Below are positions 1-8,237 of a stretch of 64,000 bases of DNA, in pieces. Origin of the DNA: Bacteroidota bacterium (lineage in GTDB: Bacteria; Bacteroidota; Ignavibacteria; Ignavibacteriales; Melioribacteraceae); NCBI GenBank assembly GCA_018829205.1, contig JAHJUE010000001.1, positions 1-64,000 on the forward strand, written 5' to 3'. The position numbers and the translations under genes were made by a program. Under the pieces are notes generated by a model. The model was given only the letters and a program-made list of their open reading frames with translations, was not told where the DNA came from and did no database searches. The stretch's first letter is position 1. The number at the start of each line of letters is the position of its first letter.

Positions 1-1
1 A

Positions 2-655
2 CCCAAAAGCTCAGGCAATTGGAGCGGGGTGTTAACCTACATGAGGTGGGAAGACCCTATACTGGGACTAAACAGTCGTGGGAATGTCGCGCCATATGAA
101 GTCGGATGCCAAGTAATATATACTCATATAGATAAAGACGGCAAAACTATAGAAAGCAACAAAGTCTTTAAGACTGCTTCTGGACTTTCTGGTTTAGCAC
201 AGAATCCGGTGCAGCCTCATAGTATATCCAGACAAGCTAGAAGCTGTGAGGATTGTCATAATAATCCCAAAGCTTTGGGGTTGGGGGACGGTCTTTTGGA
301 TCCATCTTCTCAAGGTTGGTCCTTTAATTTCCCTTTGGATAAAATTGTTGACGAACAAGGAAAACAACTCCAAGATAACGCACACGATGGAGCTAGACCT
401 TTTTCAAAAGAAGAAATCGATCGGATAAACAGATTGAATTTGTGTATAAGCTGTCATAGTGAAATGAAAGATGATCAATTATGGAAGAAAGTAACCGATA
501 TAAACGGATTTGCTAAAACTAATGAATTACACAAACAAATCCTTTCTAAAATTTTTAGGGAAAATGGTTATAATTTATTAGATAATGATTCTACAAATAC
601 AATTAATTCAAATGATTCTAACTCTGAATCAATAATTAAAAAAATGGAGAACTAA
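2..655 (+). CDS. Multihaem c-type cytochrome, C-terminal part (5' end outside window)
   Basis: The frame is open from the left edge, so the true start lies upstream and the 217 visible residues are only the C-terminal part. Two haem c attachment motifs are seen, CEDCH (bases 245-259) and CISCH (443-457), so the protein carries at least two haems and should be periplasmic. The last 40 residues are Asn/Ser-rich. The stop codon directly abuts the ATG of the porin gene, so the two are co-translated. By position it is the likely electron carrier for the molybdenum enzyme encoded two genes downstream; that is inference. I cannot assign it to a named cytochrome family. Confidence 0.85.
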   Translation, partial: PKSSGNWSGVLTYMRWEDPILGLNSRGNVAPYEVGCQVIYTHIDKDGKTIESNKVFKTASGLSGLAQNPVQPHSISRQARSCEDCHNNPKALGLGDGLLDPSSQGWSFNFPLDKIVDEQGKQLQDNAHDGARPFSKEEIDRINRLNLCISCHSEMKDDQLWKKVTDINGFAKTNELHKQILSKIFRENGYNLLDNDSTNTINSNDSNSESIIKKMEN

Positions 656-2014
656 ATGGAAAAATCTTTACCGAAAATGCTTGTGTTTATTTGTTTATTG
701 TTTTGTCAAGTAATACAAGCACAAGAAATGAAAGAAACAGAAACTAAGATTAATTTTAACGGGTTTATTAGATTAAGAATGACCCAAGAAAACAATTTTA
801 ATTCTTGGTACGGAAATTTTTCCGATAAAAGCGATAACTTTCTTGACGCGAGATCATATCTGTCAATGTCAGTTACACATGGTCCTGTAATGGGATTCAT
901 TTCATTAGATGTTGCCGGAAATGATTTTACTGATGGGGTTGAATGGGGATATCCAATTTATACTCCCGGCGTTGATGAAGGTCCAGGATTTCAAAACAAA
1001 TGGGATATTAACGTACGCCATCTGTATGTCCAATATAAAGGTCCTTTTATTGCTCAAATTGGTAGAATCCCAGCAGGTATAGGACATAATATAATTGCCC
1101 ATGTTAATAGAGATGCGTTACGACTGATATTTCCAATTCAAAAACAGAAATTAATATTAGTAGCAATTAAAGGGGCAAATGATCGTTTGACGCTTCCTGA
1201 ATCAATAACAACAAGAGCTAACGATGATGGCGCTGGAGATTTAAACGCATTTGTGGGAATATTTGCTTATGATTTTCCATCGTTATTAAATTCAAAAGGT
1301 CAGGTTTTCGCTGCCAAACAGCAAAACACAAGAGAAAATCCATTCTTACCTCAATATCCAGGAAAATTATTTTTAGGAATCACAAATGACGGAAAAATTG
1401 GACCTATCGACTATAATCTGGAGGCTGTTTCTTTAACTGGGGAAACTTCTGTTACACCAACATCAGTATTAAAAGACTATTCTGCTTACATGGCTTATTT
1501 AAAAGTAAAATATAATACTAGCGGTCTTTTTGCACCTAAAGCCGCTTTTGGAATGGGTTCAGGTGATGATAAATCCACTCCGAATGAGGTTGAAGATTTT
1601 CAAGCATTATTTTTAGATGAAGGCGGTCATAATTATACAAATATTTTTGCTGATGATATTCATGGTTTTAGATATACCGATCCCTTAAGTGTTAAATATG
1701 GCTCAGGTTTTGCAAACGTGACATGGTTTCAACTAGGAGTTGACGCAAAGTTATTAGAAAATAAACTAAATGTTGAAGCAACCTTTACAGCCTTAAAAGC
1801 AACAGACGCAAGAACAATTGGTAGCGGAATTTTAGGAACAAATACTGGAACAACCACATCAGATATTGGAACCGAAATAGACTTAAACTTTTCCTATAAA
1901 TTAAATGAAAAACTTGGCCTTGAATTGAGAGCAGGCCATTTTATGCCTGGAGATATTTTTGGTGACCAAAATAATGTAACAAAAATTGAATTATTCACAG
2001 AATTTACTTTTTAG
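656..2014 (+). CDS. Outer-membrane beta-barrel porin-like protein
   Basis: 452 residues. A signal peptide is visible (lysines at the start, hydrophobic core at about residues 8-21, then VIQAQE). The rest is alternating polar and aromatic strands, and the chain ends in ELFTEFTF with a C-terminal Phe, as in outer-membrane barrels. The length fits porin or alginate-export-type barrels, but the substrate cannot be read from sequence. It starts on the base after the cytochrome stop and ends 9 bases before the molybdenum-enzyme gene, so it belongs to that transcript. It may admit the substrate of the periplasmic enzyme, or hold the cytochrome in an outer-membrane electron conduit; the sequence does not decide between these. 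Confidence 0.75.
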   Translation: MEKSLPKMLVFICLLFCQVIQAQEMKETETKINFNGFIRLRMTQENNFNSWYGNFSDKSDNFLDARSYLSMSVTHGPVMGFISLDVAGNDFTDGVEWGYPIYTPGVDEGPGFQNKWDINVRHLYVQYKGPFIAQIGRIPAGIGHNIIAHVNRDALRLIFPIQKQKLILVAIKGANDRLTLPESITTRANDDGAGDLNAFVGIFAYDFPSLLNSKGQVFAAKQQNTRENPFLPQYPGKLFLGITNDGKIGPIDYNLEAVSLTGETSVTPTSVLKDYSAYMAYLKVKYNTSGLFAPKAAFGMGSGDDKSTPNEVEDFQALFLDEGGHNYTNIFADDIHGFRYTDPLSVKYGSGFANVTWFQLGVDAKLLENKLNVEATFTALKATDARTIGSGILGTNTGTTTSDIGTEIDLNFSYKLNEKLGLELRAGHFMPGDIFGDQNNVTKIELFTEFTF

Positions 2015-2023
2015 GAGCATAAA

Positions 2024-4843
2024 ATGAATAACAAACAAAACAGAAGAGATTTTTTAAAGAAGGCTGGTGTTGGTTCCTTGGGAATTATGTTGTCAGGTAA
2101 TTTGCTCTCTTTAAAAGCTTTTAGCCCAGTGATGGACGAAATGAAAAGCTATGATTATAAGGGTTGGGAAAACTTTTACCGCGACATGTGGAAATGGGAT
2201 AAAGTTACTCGAGGTACACATCTTCTTAATTGTACGGGTTCATGTCCTCATTTCGTTTACTCAAAGGATGGAGTGATAATCAGAGAAGAACAGTCCGGTG
2301 ATATGCCTCATTTAACAACAGTTCCTGAAAACAACCCTAGAGGATGCAATAAAGGCGCTTGTGCTGTAGATTACGTATATGGCCCCCATAGAGTAAAATA
2401 TCCTCTAATGAGAGTTGGAGAAAGAGGTGAAGGAAAATGGAAACGAATTAGTTGGGATGACGCTCTTACTAAAATTGCTGAAAAATGCTTGGATGAAGTT
2501 CAGAAAAATGGACCTGATACTGTAAGTGTATATTCACCTGTTCCGGCAGTATCTCCTGTTTCATTTTCTGCCGGACATAGATTCGCACATTTTTTTGGTG
2601 GACACACTTATACTTTTTTTGATTGGTACAGCGATCATCCAGCCGGACTTACAATGACAACAGGTTTACAAGGTGATATGGCTGAAACTTCTGATTTTTA
2701 TAATGCGAAGTATATCATCTTCTGGGGATCGAATTTTAATACTACCCGTATCCCTGACGCTCACTATGCTCAAGAAGCAAGATATAATGGAGCGAAAATT
2801 GTTAATATCTCTCCGGAATATAGTTCAACCTCTATACATGCGGATATTTGGGTCCATCCCAAACCTGGAACTGACGCTGCAATTGCATTAGCGATGGCAA
2901 ACGTTATTATTCGTGAAAAACTATATAAAGAAGACTATTTAAAAGAACAAACTGACATGCCAATGTTAGTAAGAACAGATAACAATAAATTTTTACGCGA
3001 AGCTGATATTCTTGACGGCGGAAGCGATGCAAAATTTTATACATGGGATACTAAATCAAAAATGCCAGTATTAATGAAGGGTTGCTGGGGTGAAGAGCCT
3101 GAGAAAAAAGCCCCTATTCAACCTGGTTTTATGGGAAGAAATACATTTACATTTCCCAATGGCACTTTAGATTTGGGCATGGTTGATCCTGCTCTTGAGG
3201 GAATTTTTGAAGTTGAGCTTAAAGACGGAAAGAAGATTAAGGTACGCCCTGTTTTCGAAATATTCAAAAAAATTATAGAAAATGACTACACTCCTGAAAA
3301 GGCTTCCAAAATCTCCGGAGTAAGCGCAAAAACTATTATAAATATGGCAAAAGATTATGCCACATTGTCCCCTGCCATGATTGTAACAGGCGGCGGAACA
3401 AATCATTGGTATTATTCAGATCAAATTTTCAGAGCGTTTTTGTTTGTAAATGCTCTTACTGGCAATACTGGAAAACAAGGCGGTGGTGTTAACCACTATG
3501 TTGGTGAATGGAAAATTACGCCCTTAATTGGCATGGCAAAACTTGCGTTTCCGAAATCTCCAAAGAAACACAGATTTGTAAATACTGCAATGTGGGTATA
3601 CAAACACGCGGAAATATACGAAGAACTAGCTGGAGAAAACCCTGATGCAAATAAATATTTTGATATGGCTTTATCTGAGAAAAACTATCCTATGTATCCA
3701 AGGAACGGTAAAGATCCTAAAGTATTTATTTGTTATAGAGGTAACTGGTTAAACAATGCAAAGGGGCTTCAGAATTGTATTGATAAGTTATGGCCGAAGT
3801 TAGATTTAATTGTAACGCTAAATTTTAGAATGGATTCGCAGGCTTTATACTCAGATATAGTATTACCAGCGGCACATTGGTATGAAAAACTTGATCTTAA
3901 TATGACAGGCGAACATTCTTTTATCCAGGTTACAGAACCCGCTATTACCCCAGTAGGTGAAGCTAAATCCGATTGGGAAATATTCATGATGCTTTCAAAG
4001 AAAATTTCAGAAGTATCAAAAAAACGCGGTGGTGTTAAATATAATGATAAACAATTTGATTGGGACAGGGCATATTGCAATTTTTATAATGATTTTGTTG
4101 ATAATGGCAATCTAGATAACGATGAAAAGGCTTGTAAATTTATTTTGGCAAACGCTCCACATACACAGGGAATAACCCTTGAACAATTGAGACGTTTCGG
4201 ACCGCAAAGATTCAAACAAAATTGGACTTCTAAAATGGAAGATAATGTTCCTTATAGTCCTTTTAAAAACTTTGTTGAACTAAAAAAACCTTACCCGACA
4301 ATGGTTGGAAGACAACAATATTATATTGACCATGATTGGTTCTTAGAGTTAGGAGAAGAATTACCAAAATTTAAAGCGCCTTTAGAGTTGGATGAATATC
4401 CTCTCAGTTTTAATACTCTCCATGGTAGACACGGAATTCATTCAACCTGGAAAGATAATATTTTAATGTTACGTTTACACAGAGGCGGTCCCTTGATTAC
4501 GATGTCGCCAAAAGATGCAGCTGACAGAAATCTTGAGGATAATGATGTAATAAAAGCATTTAACAAACATGGAAATTTTATATGCAGGGTTAAAATTGTG
4601 CCCGGAGCCCAAAATGGACATGTAAACGCTTTTTGTTTGTCTGAACTCTATACAAACGCTGTTGGCAATTCACAAAGCCCGCTTCCTGTTAGAATGAATC
4701 CAACTGCCTTAGCTGGTGGATATGGGCAATTTGTTTTTAAACCAAATTATTATGGCCCCGCTGGACATAATCGTGACGTTAGAGTAGAAGTTGTTAAATA
4801 CAACGGTAAATTAAATGATAGACTCGACAAAATGAAAATGTAA
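2024..4843 (+). CDS. Tat-exported NarG-like molybdopterin oxidoreductase, catalytic subunit (type II DMSO reductase family)
   Basis: 939 residues. The N-terminus holds a twin-arginine signal (NRRDFLKKAG), so the folded enzyme should be periplasmic. Cluster-binding residues H66-x3-C70-x3-C74-x33-C108 match the FS0 site of NarG-type enzymes, where His replaces the first Cys. The FDWYSD segment at residues 199-204 carries the Asp that ligates molybdenum in this family. The C-terminal molybdopterin-dinucleotide domain begins near residue 790. The length fits periplasmic members such as perchlorate, selenate or chlorate reductases and ethylbenzene dehydrogenase (about 910-980) better than cytoplasmic NarG (about 1,250). 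The substrate cannot be decided; NarG-like motifs around the Asp make an oxyanion likely. An AGGAG Shine-Dalgarno sequence precedes the ATG. Confidence 0.92.
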   Translation: MNNKQNRRDFLKKAGVGSLGIMLSGNLLSLKAFSPVMDEMKSYDYKGWENFYRDMWKWDKVTRGTHLLNCTGSCPHFVYSKDGVIIREEQSGDMPHLTTVPENNPRGCNKGACAVDYVYGPHRVKYPLMRVGERGEGKWKRISWDDALTKIAEKCLDEVQKNGPDTVSVYSPVPAVSPVSFSAGHRFAHFFGGHTYTFFDWYSDHPAGLTMTTGLQGDMAETSDFYNAKYIIFWGSNFNTTRIPDAHYAQEARYNGAKIVNISPEYSSTSIHADIWVHPKPGTDAAIALAMANVIIREKLYKEDYLKEQTDMPMLVRTDNNKFLREADILDGGSDAKFYTWDTKSKMPVLMKGCWGEEPEKKAPIQPGFMGRNTFTFPNGTLDLGMVDPALEGIFEVELKDGKKIKVRPVFEIFKKIIENDYTPEKASKISGVSAKTIINMAKDYATLSPAMIVTGGGTNHWYYSDQIFRAFLFVNALTGNTGKQGGGVNHYVGEWKITPLIGMAKLAFPKSPKKHRFVNTAMWVYKHAEIYEELAGENPDANKYFDMALSEKNYPMYPRNGKDPKVFICYRGNWLNNAKGLQNCIDKLWPKLDLIVTLNFRMDSQALYSDIVLPAAHWYEKLDLNMTGEHSFIQVTEPAITPVGEAKSDWEIFMMLSKKISEVSKKRGGVKYNDKQFDWDRAYCNFYNDFVDNGNLDNDEKACKFILANAPHTQGITLEQLRRFGPQRFKQNWTSKMEDNVPYSPFKNFVELKKPYPTMVGRQQYYIDHDWFLELGEELPKFKAPLELDEYPLSFNTLHGRHGIHSTWKDNILMLRLHRGGPLITMSPKDAADRNLEDNDVIKAFNKHGNFICRVKIVPGAQNGHVNAFCLSELYTNAVGNSQSPLPVRMNPTALAGGYGQFVFKPNYYGPAGHNRDVRVEVVKYNGKLNDRLDKMKM

Positions 4844-4907
4844 TAAGAGCTTTAATTGTGCTCATAATTAAAATAATGATTTTATTACCACAATGAGGTA
4901 AAACATA

Positions 4908-5915
4908 ATGGGACAAACAAAAAATAGTGAATTGAAGCGAATGCAACCAGATAAACAAATTGCATTTGTAACAGATTTAAATAAATGTATTGGCTGTCAA
5001 ACTTGTACTGTTGCATGCAAAAAAATGTGGACAAGTGGTGATGGACAAGATTTCGAGTATTGGATGAATGTTGAAACACACCCCGGAAAAGGATATCCTA
5101 AAGATTGGCAGAAAAAAGGCGGTGGGTTTAAAGACGGAAAATTGCAGATCGGACTTTTGCCGACTTTAGAAGATTACGGTATTCCTTTTCAATTTGATTA
5201 TACCGGCAGATTATTCGAGGGTAAACCTGGGCCAGTTACCCCTTCTCCTGAAGCAAAATGGGGACCAAACTGGGATGAAGATACTGGAGCTGGAATGTAT
5301 CCGAACACTTATTATTTTTATCTCCCAAGAATGTGTAACCATTGCACTGATCCTGCTTGTTTAACCGCTTGTCCATCTGTGGCCATATACAAAAGAAAAG
5401 AAGACGGAATTGTTGTTGTTAATCAAGATCTTTGTTCTGGTCAGCTCGAGTGCGTTAAGGCATGTCCATACGGGGCAATATTTTTCAATCCAACAACTAA
5501 AGTGGCCGAAAAATGTATAGGATGTTTTCCAATGCTGGAAAAAGGAAAAGCCCCGATATGCGTGGGCAGCTGCGTTGGAAGAGCAAGATTTGTTGGATAT
5601 CTTGATGATATGAACAGTGCAGTTGGTAAACTAATTCATAAATGGAAAGTTGCTTTACCTTTGCATAGTGAATTTGGCACGCAACCCAACGAGTATTTTA
5701 TTCCACCTGTAAGCCCTTACAAAGAATCTAAAGAAGGAGAAATTACTTCGGAAAGAAGAATCCCCGATTCGCTACTTAAAGAAATGTTCGGCCCAAGAGC
5801 CATTGAAGTACTCGACATTATAGAAATGGAAAGAGAAAAACGGCGCAAAGGTCAACGTTCAGAATTGATGGATTTACTTATTGCACATACAAACAGAGAA
5901 ATGATTAGCATCTAG
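4908..5915 (+). CDS. Four-cluster iron-sulphur beta subunit of the molybdenum enzyme (NarH/DdhB-like)
   Basis: 335 residues with four ferredoxin-type cysteine groups: C27-C30-C33-C37, then MCNHCTDPACLTACP, then C176/C182/C186, then CIGCFPMLEKGKAPICVGSC. This is the NarH/DdhB/EbdB beta-subunit layout, wiring the catalytic subunit to an electron partner. In the third group the position that is Trp in NarH and Cys in an ordinary 4Fe-4S motif is Gln179, so that cluster is likely 3Fe-4S as in NarH, or unusual. There is no signal peptide; such subunits are exported together with the Tat-tagged alpha subunit. No haem b gamma subunit follows, so electrons probably pass to the cytochrome c encoded upstream. 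Confidence 0.92.
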   Translation: MGQTKNSELKRMQPDKQIAFVTDLNKCIGCQTCTVACKKMWTSGDGQDFEYWMNVETHPGKGYPKDWQKKGGGFKDGKLQIGLLPTLEDYGIPFQFDYTGRLFEGKPGPVTPSPEAKWGPNWDEDTGAGMYPNTYYFYLPRMCNHCTDPACLTACPSVAIYKRKEDGIVVVNQDLCSGQLECVKACPYGAIFFNPTTKVAEKCIGCFPMLEKGKAPICVGSCVGRARFVGYLDDMNSAVGKLIHKWKVALPLHSEFGTQPNEYFIPPVSPYKESKEGEITSERRIPDSLLKEMFGPRAIEVLDIIEMEREKRRKGQRSELMDLLIAHTNREMISI

Positions 5916-5922
5916 TTTATTA

Positions 5923-5971
5923 AGAACCCGGGTTGTAGAATAACTTAATTCGGGTTCTAATTATTTTTTTT
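5923..5971 (+). terminator. Hairpin with T-rich tail between beta subunit and chaperone
   Basis: AGAACCCG (5923-5930) pairs with CGGGTTCT (5951-5958) around a 20-base loop and is followed by AATTA and a run of eight T. It may lower transcription of the chaperone and tatA genes relative to the structural subunits. The long loop makes it a moderate candidate. Confidence 0.5.
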
Positions 5972-5997
5972 AAGATTTTTATTAAGGAATTGGTTTT

Positions 5998-6645
5998 ATG
6001 ACAGATTTACAAGATGTTTTAAGGGGAAAATTTGAATTATATAGACTGTTGTCATTTGGTTTTTACTATCCATCAATCAAATTTTATAATGATTTAAAAG
6101 AAAAATCATACTATACATCTATTCAAGAATCTATTGAAAAAATTCAAATCAAAACTGAAAATTCTGATGATTTATATAAAATACTTACTTTAGATGGCAT
6201 TTCTTTCGAAGAATATGAATCGCAATTTATTCTTGATTTCGAAACAAACATGCCTCGTCCAAGTTGTTCCTTGCATGAACGACACTATTTAAAAACAACT
6301 AATCACGCTCAAACTCTGCTTGAATTAAAAGCTTTTTATAAAAATTTTGAACTATCAAAATCTGATGATTTTGATAGTATGGAAGACCATATAATCTTAG
6401 AACTAGAGTTTATGTATTTTATTACATTTAAAGAGTTACAGGCTATTCAAAACCGTCTCGATGACCAACCTTATAAAAAGTGTAAAAAGGACTTTCTAGA
6501 AAGACATTTAAAAAATTGGATACCAGAAATTGTTTCTAAAGCAAAGAAAAATGTCAAATCAAAATTTCACCGCAGTCTTTTGGAAATTACTTTAGAGCTT
6601 GTAGAAAATGATTTTTCTGAATCATTAAAATTTAATACTAATTAA
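5998..6645 (+). CDS. TorD/NarJ-like molybdoenzyme maturation chaperone
   Basis: 215 residues, predicted all-helical, with no signal peptide. The segment YESQFILDFETNMPRPSC, then LHERHYL, then a DDFDSMEDHIILELEFM segment follow the TorD/DmsD/NarJ pattern (a Y/E-x-x-F..P stretch followed by a D-H-I-x-x-E-L-E-F-M motif). Such chaperones bind the Tat signal of the catalytic subunit and hold it until cofactor insertion. The position directly after the alpha and beta genes supports this. AAGGA lies about 10 bases upstream of the ATG. The client is almost certainly the 939-residue alpha subunit. Confidence 0.8.
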   Translation: MTDLQDVLRGKFELYRLLSFGFYYPSIKFYNDLKEKSYYTSIQESIEKIQIKTENSDDLYKILTLDGISFEEYESQFILDFETNMPRPSCSLHERHYLKTTNHAQTLLELKAFYKNFELSKSDDFDSMEDHIILELEFMYFITFKELQAIQNRLDDQPYKKCKKDFLERHLKNWIPEIVSKAKKNVKSKFHRSLLEITLELVENDFSESLKFNTN

Positions 6646-6655
6646 AGGCAAACAA

Positions 6656-6847
6656 ATGTTTGGAACATTAGGTTTTACAGAAATACTGCTTATTGTAATT
6701 GCAATTATTGTCTTATTCGGGGCAAAGAAAATACCTGAATTTGCCAAAGGTATTGGCAGTGGAATCAAAGAGTTTAGAAATTCAATTAAAGATATTGAAA
6801 AGGATATCAATCTTGAAGATTCTAAACTAAAAAATATTTTAAAGTAA
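6656..6847 (+). CDS. tatA: TatA/E-type twin-arginine translocase protein
   Basis: 63 residues with the standard TatA plan: one short membrane helix (about residues 5-20), the FG hinge (F21-G22), then an amphipathic helix beginning KKIPEFAKGIGSGIKEF and a charged tail. TatA forms the pore-like part of the Tat system that exports folded cofactor-containing proteins. It lies 10 bases after the chaperone gene, so the cluster appears to bring its own export component for the Tat-tagged molybdenum enzyme. TatB is possible, but the short length and the IPE..KGIGSGI segment favour TatA. No tatC is in the window. Confidence 0.88.
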   Translation: MFGTLGFTEILLIVIAIIVLFGAKKIPEFAKGIGSGIKEFRNSIKDIEKDINLEDSKLKNILK

Positions 6848-6860
6848 TTTAAATATATAG

Positions 6861-6985
6861 TCGTCTCCGAGCTTATTGTTTAAGAGCAAACAACTATTAA
6901 CTCTAAGCCGAAAGGGTTTAATAAGAAATTATTATACCTCCCGAATCCTTAGTACAAAGGATGAATTGGAAAGGAGAAAAGGTAA
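6861..6985 (+). promoter_or_regulatory. Structured RNA leader resembling the Moco riboswitch aptamer
   Basis: Elements in order: TCTCC (6864-6868), a hairpin TTGTTT/AAACAA (6876-6893), GCCGAAAGG (6907-6915), ACCTCCCGAATCC (6936-6948), a hairpin closing with GGAT, then GGAAAGGAGA (6968-6977). TCTCC can pair with GGAGA (6973-6977) to close the domain. From memory, the CCTCCCG and GGAAAGG pair of elements is shared with the Escherichia coli moaA leader, the classic Moco riboswitch. TTAGAGTTA (6992-7000) is complementary over 9 bases to 6898-6906 inside the domain, giving an alternative fold before the terminator. No TPP, FMN, SAM or cobalamin box motif was seen. The ligand (molybdenum or tungsten cofactor) is inferred. 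Confidence 0.58.
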
Positions 6986-7017
6986 TTGTTGTTAGAGTTA
7001 TAGGCTTTAACAAACTT

Positions 7018-7046
7018 AAACCTCATCTCCGGATGAGGTTTTTTTG
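7018..7046 (+). terminator. Intrinsic terminator of the leader (attenuator)
   Basis: A perfect 10-base-pair stem, AAACCTCATC (7018-7027) with GATGAGGTTT (7032-7041), has a TCCG loop and a T run to 7045. It sits 28 bases before the ATG of the next gene and directly after the structured leader, so it is the natural expression platform. It also ends any read-through from tatA. Confidence 0.85.
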
Positions 7047-7073
7047 TTTGAAAAAGATTGTTGGCAAAAGAAA

Positions 7074-7679
7074 ATGATAAAACTCTTAAAAATAGAAAAA
7101 TTGTCTGAAGGCAATCTTGTAAATACCTCGGTATTTGGGGCTATCTGGGGACTCGCTGAAGTTTCGCTCGGATCGTTTCTGCACGCATCAAAGATTCCTT
7201 TCAGAGGGGCAATTATGTCTTTGGTTGCGGTCTTAATTTTGATTAGCGCAAGATCGGTTTTAAAATACAAAGGCTCCTTGATTTTACTTGGAGTAGTGAC
7301 GGCTACCTTTCGTCTCTTCCTCGGAGTAGGTTTTAATATCACTCCTTTTATTGCGATTTTCATGGAAGCACTAATAGCAGAGATTATAATTAACAGAATA
7401 GGATTTAATCGCTGGACATCAGTTCTTTCAGGAATATTGATTATGGTTTATTCGCTTTCGCACGGATTAATAATGCAGGCACTATTCTTAGGTGCCGATA
7501 TTTACAAGGTTTATTACGAGATGATTTTAAAAGTTACAAATATGATAAGCCTGCCCGAGAATGTCGTATTAGCCATCATTTTCTCGATCCCATTTCTCTA
7601 TATATTCATGGGGGCTATTGCGGGTTCTTTCGGATGGTCTGTAGGTAAACAAATTCAATTATTGATGGAGAAAGAATAA
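7074..7679 (+). CDS. Six-helix membrane protein, ECF-transporter S-component-like
   Basis: 201 residues from ATG 7074. An in-frame TTG at 7044 lies inside the terminator T run and is rejected as the start. About five to six hydrophobic helices are visible, with a GAIWGLAEVSLG segment early in the chain. Size and topology resemble substrate-binding S components of energy-coupling-factor transporters; I did not recognise a named family, so the call rests on pattern and context. It is the first gene after the riboswitch-like leader and overlaps the next gene by one base (TAATG). Proposed role: inner-membrane binding of the substrate that the TonB receptor of the same operon brings into the periplasm. 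Confidence 0.6.
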   Translation: MIKLLKIEKLSEGNLVNTSVFGAIWGLAEVSLGSFLHASKIPFRGAIMSLVAVLILISARSVLKYKGSLILLGVVTATFRLFLGVGFNITPFIAIFMEALIAEIIINRIGFNRWTSVLSGILIMVYSLSHGLIMQALFLGADIYKVYYEMILKVTNMISLPENVVLAIIFSIPFLYIFMGAIAGSFGWSVGKQIQLLMEKE

Positions 7680-8236
7680 TGAAATTTTTAATCCCGGTGA
7701 TTATTCTTACGGTGATAATACTTCCATCGGAATATGTTATTCCGTTTGGAATTGTTGTAATGATTGGTTATGCAATGATTGATTCTTCGCAACTTCATTT
7801 ATTTAAAAGAAAATCGCTTTATACTCTTTTCACGATTGTTGTGATAATTCAACCTATGATTTTAGGAAGCCCAACGAGCGAAGTATTTGGCGTTTCGTTT
7901 TCTGCCGAAGCATTGGTTCGCGGATTTGCTATGTTCATTAGAGCTCTGGTGATTATTTCATCGATTACGTACTTAAACCGAAACACAGAAAAAGAAAAAG
8001 TAAAAGAATTTTGGAAACGGCAAGGTATGGAAAATTTTGATGTTGTATTGGCAAAAGCTCAAGAAGTTTTACCGACGATAAAAATATCTTTTTCCGATTC
8101 AATTAAAGCTGTTAAAAAAGAAGGCACAGGAAAATCTTGGCTCAGAAGTCCGGCTGAATTACTTGCCAGATTAGTTGTACCCTTATTACATAAATCGAAT
8201 ACTGTTATTCCAGAAAAAAAAATTAAAGAGGCATGA
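7679..8236 (+). CDS. Short ECF-transporter T-component-like (CbiQ/EcfT-like) membrane protein
   Basis: 185 residues with about four membrane segments in the first 100 residues and a soluble, charged helical C-terminal part. The order (SAEALVRGFAMFIRALVIIS, then a LNRNTEKEKVKEFW helix, then AQEVLPTIKISFSDSIKA) follows the layout of EcfT/CbiQ proteins, where the cytoplasmic coupling helices contact the ATPases. It is shorter than typical EcfT (about 250), and I do not see the usual Ala-Arg-Gly coupling motifs, so it may be a divergent relative. It is translationally coupled to the preceding S-like gene and is followed one base later by the receptor gene. Confidence 0.5.
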   Translation: MKFLIPVIILTVIILPSEYVIPFGIVVMIGYAMIDSSQLHLFKRKSLYTLFTIVVIIQPMILGSPTSEVFGVSFSAEALVRGFAMFIRALVIISSITYLNRNTEKEKVKEFWKRQGMENFDVVLAKAQEVLPTIKISFSDSIKAVKKEGTGKSWLRSPAELLARLVVPLLHKSNTVIPEKKIKEA

Positions 8237-8237
8237 A

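Noticed and set aside
6861-6985. TPP, FMN, SAM or cobalamin riboswitch
   Set aside because: The box motifs of these classes (for example CTGAGA or AGGATATG) were not seen; the CCTCCCG and GGAAAGG elements fit the Moco type better.
7044-7073. Upstream TTG start for the S-like membrane protein
   Set aside because: The TTG lies in the T run of the leader terminator; ATG 7074 gives a normal start after the terminator.
7016-7363. Minus-strand frame of 115 codons
   Set aside because: It is antisense to the S-like gene, runs across the terminator and has a low-complexity Lys/Thr composition.
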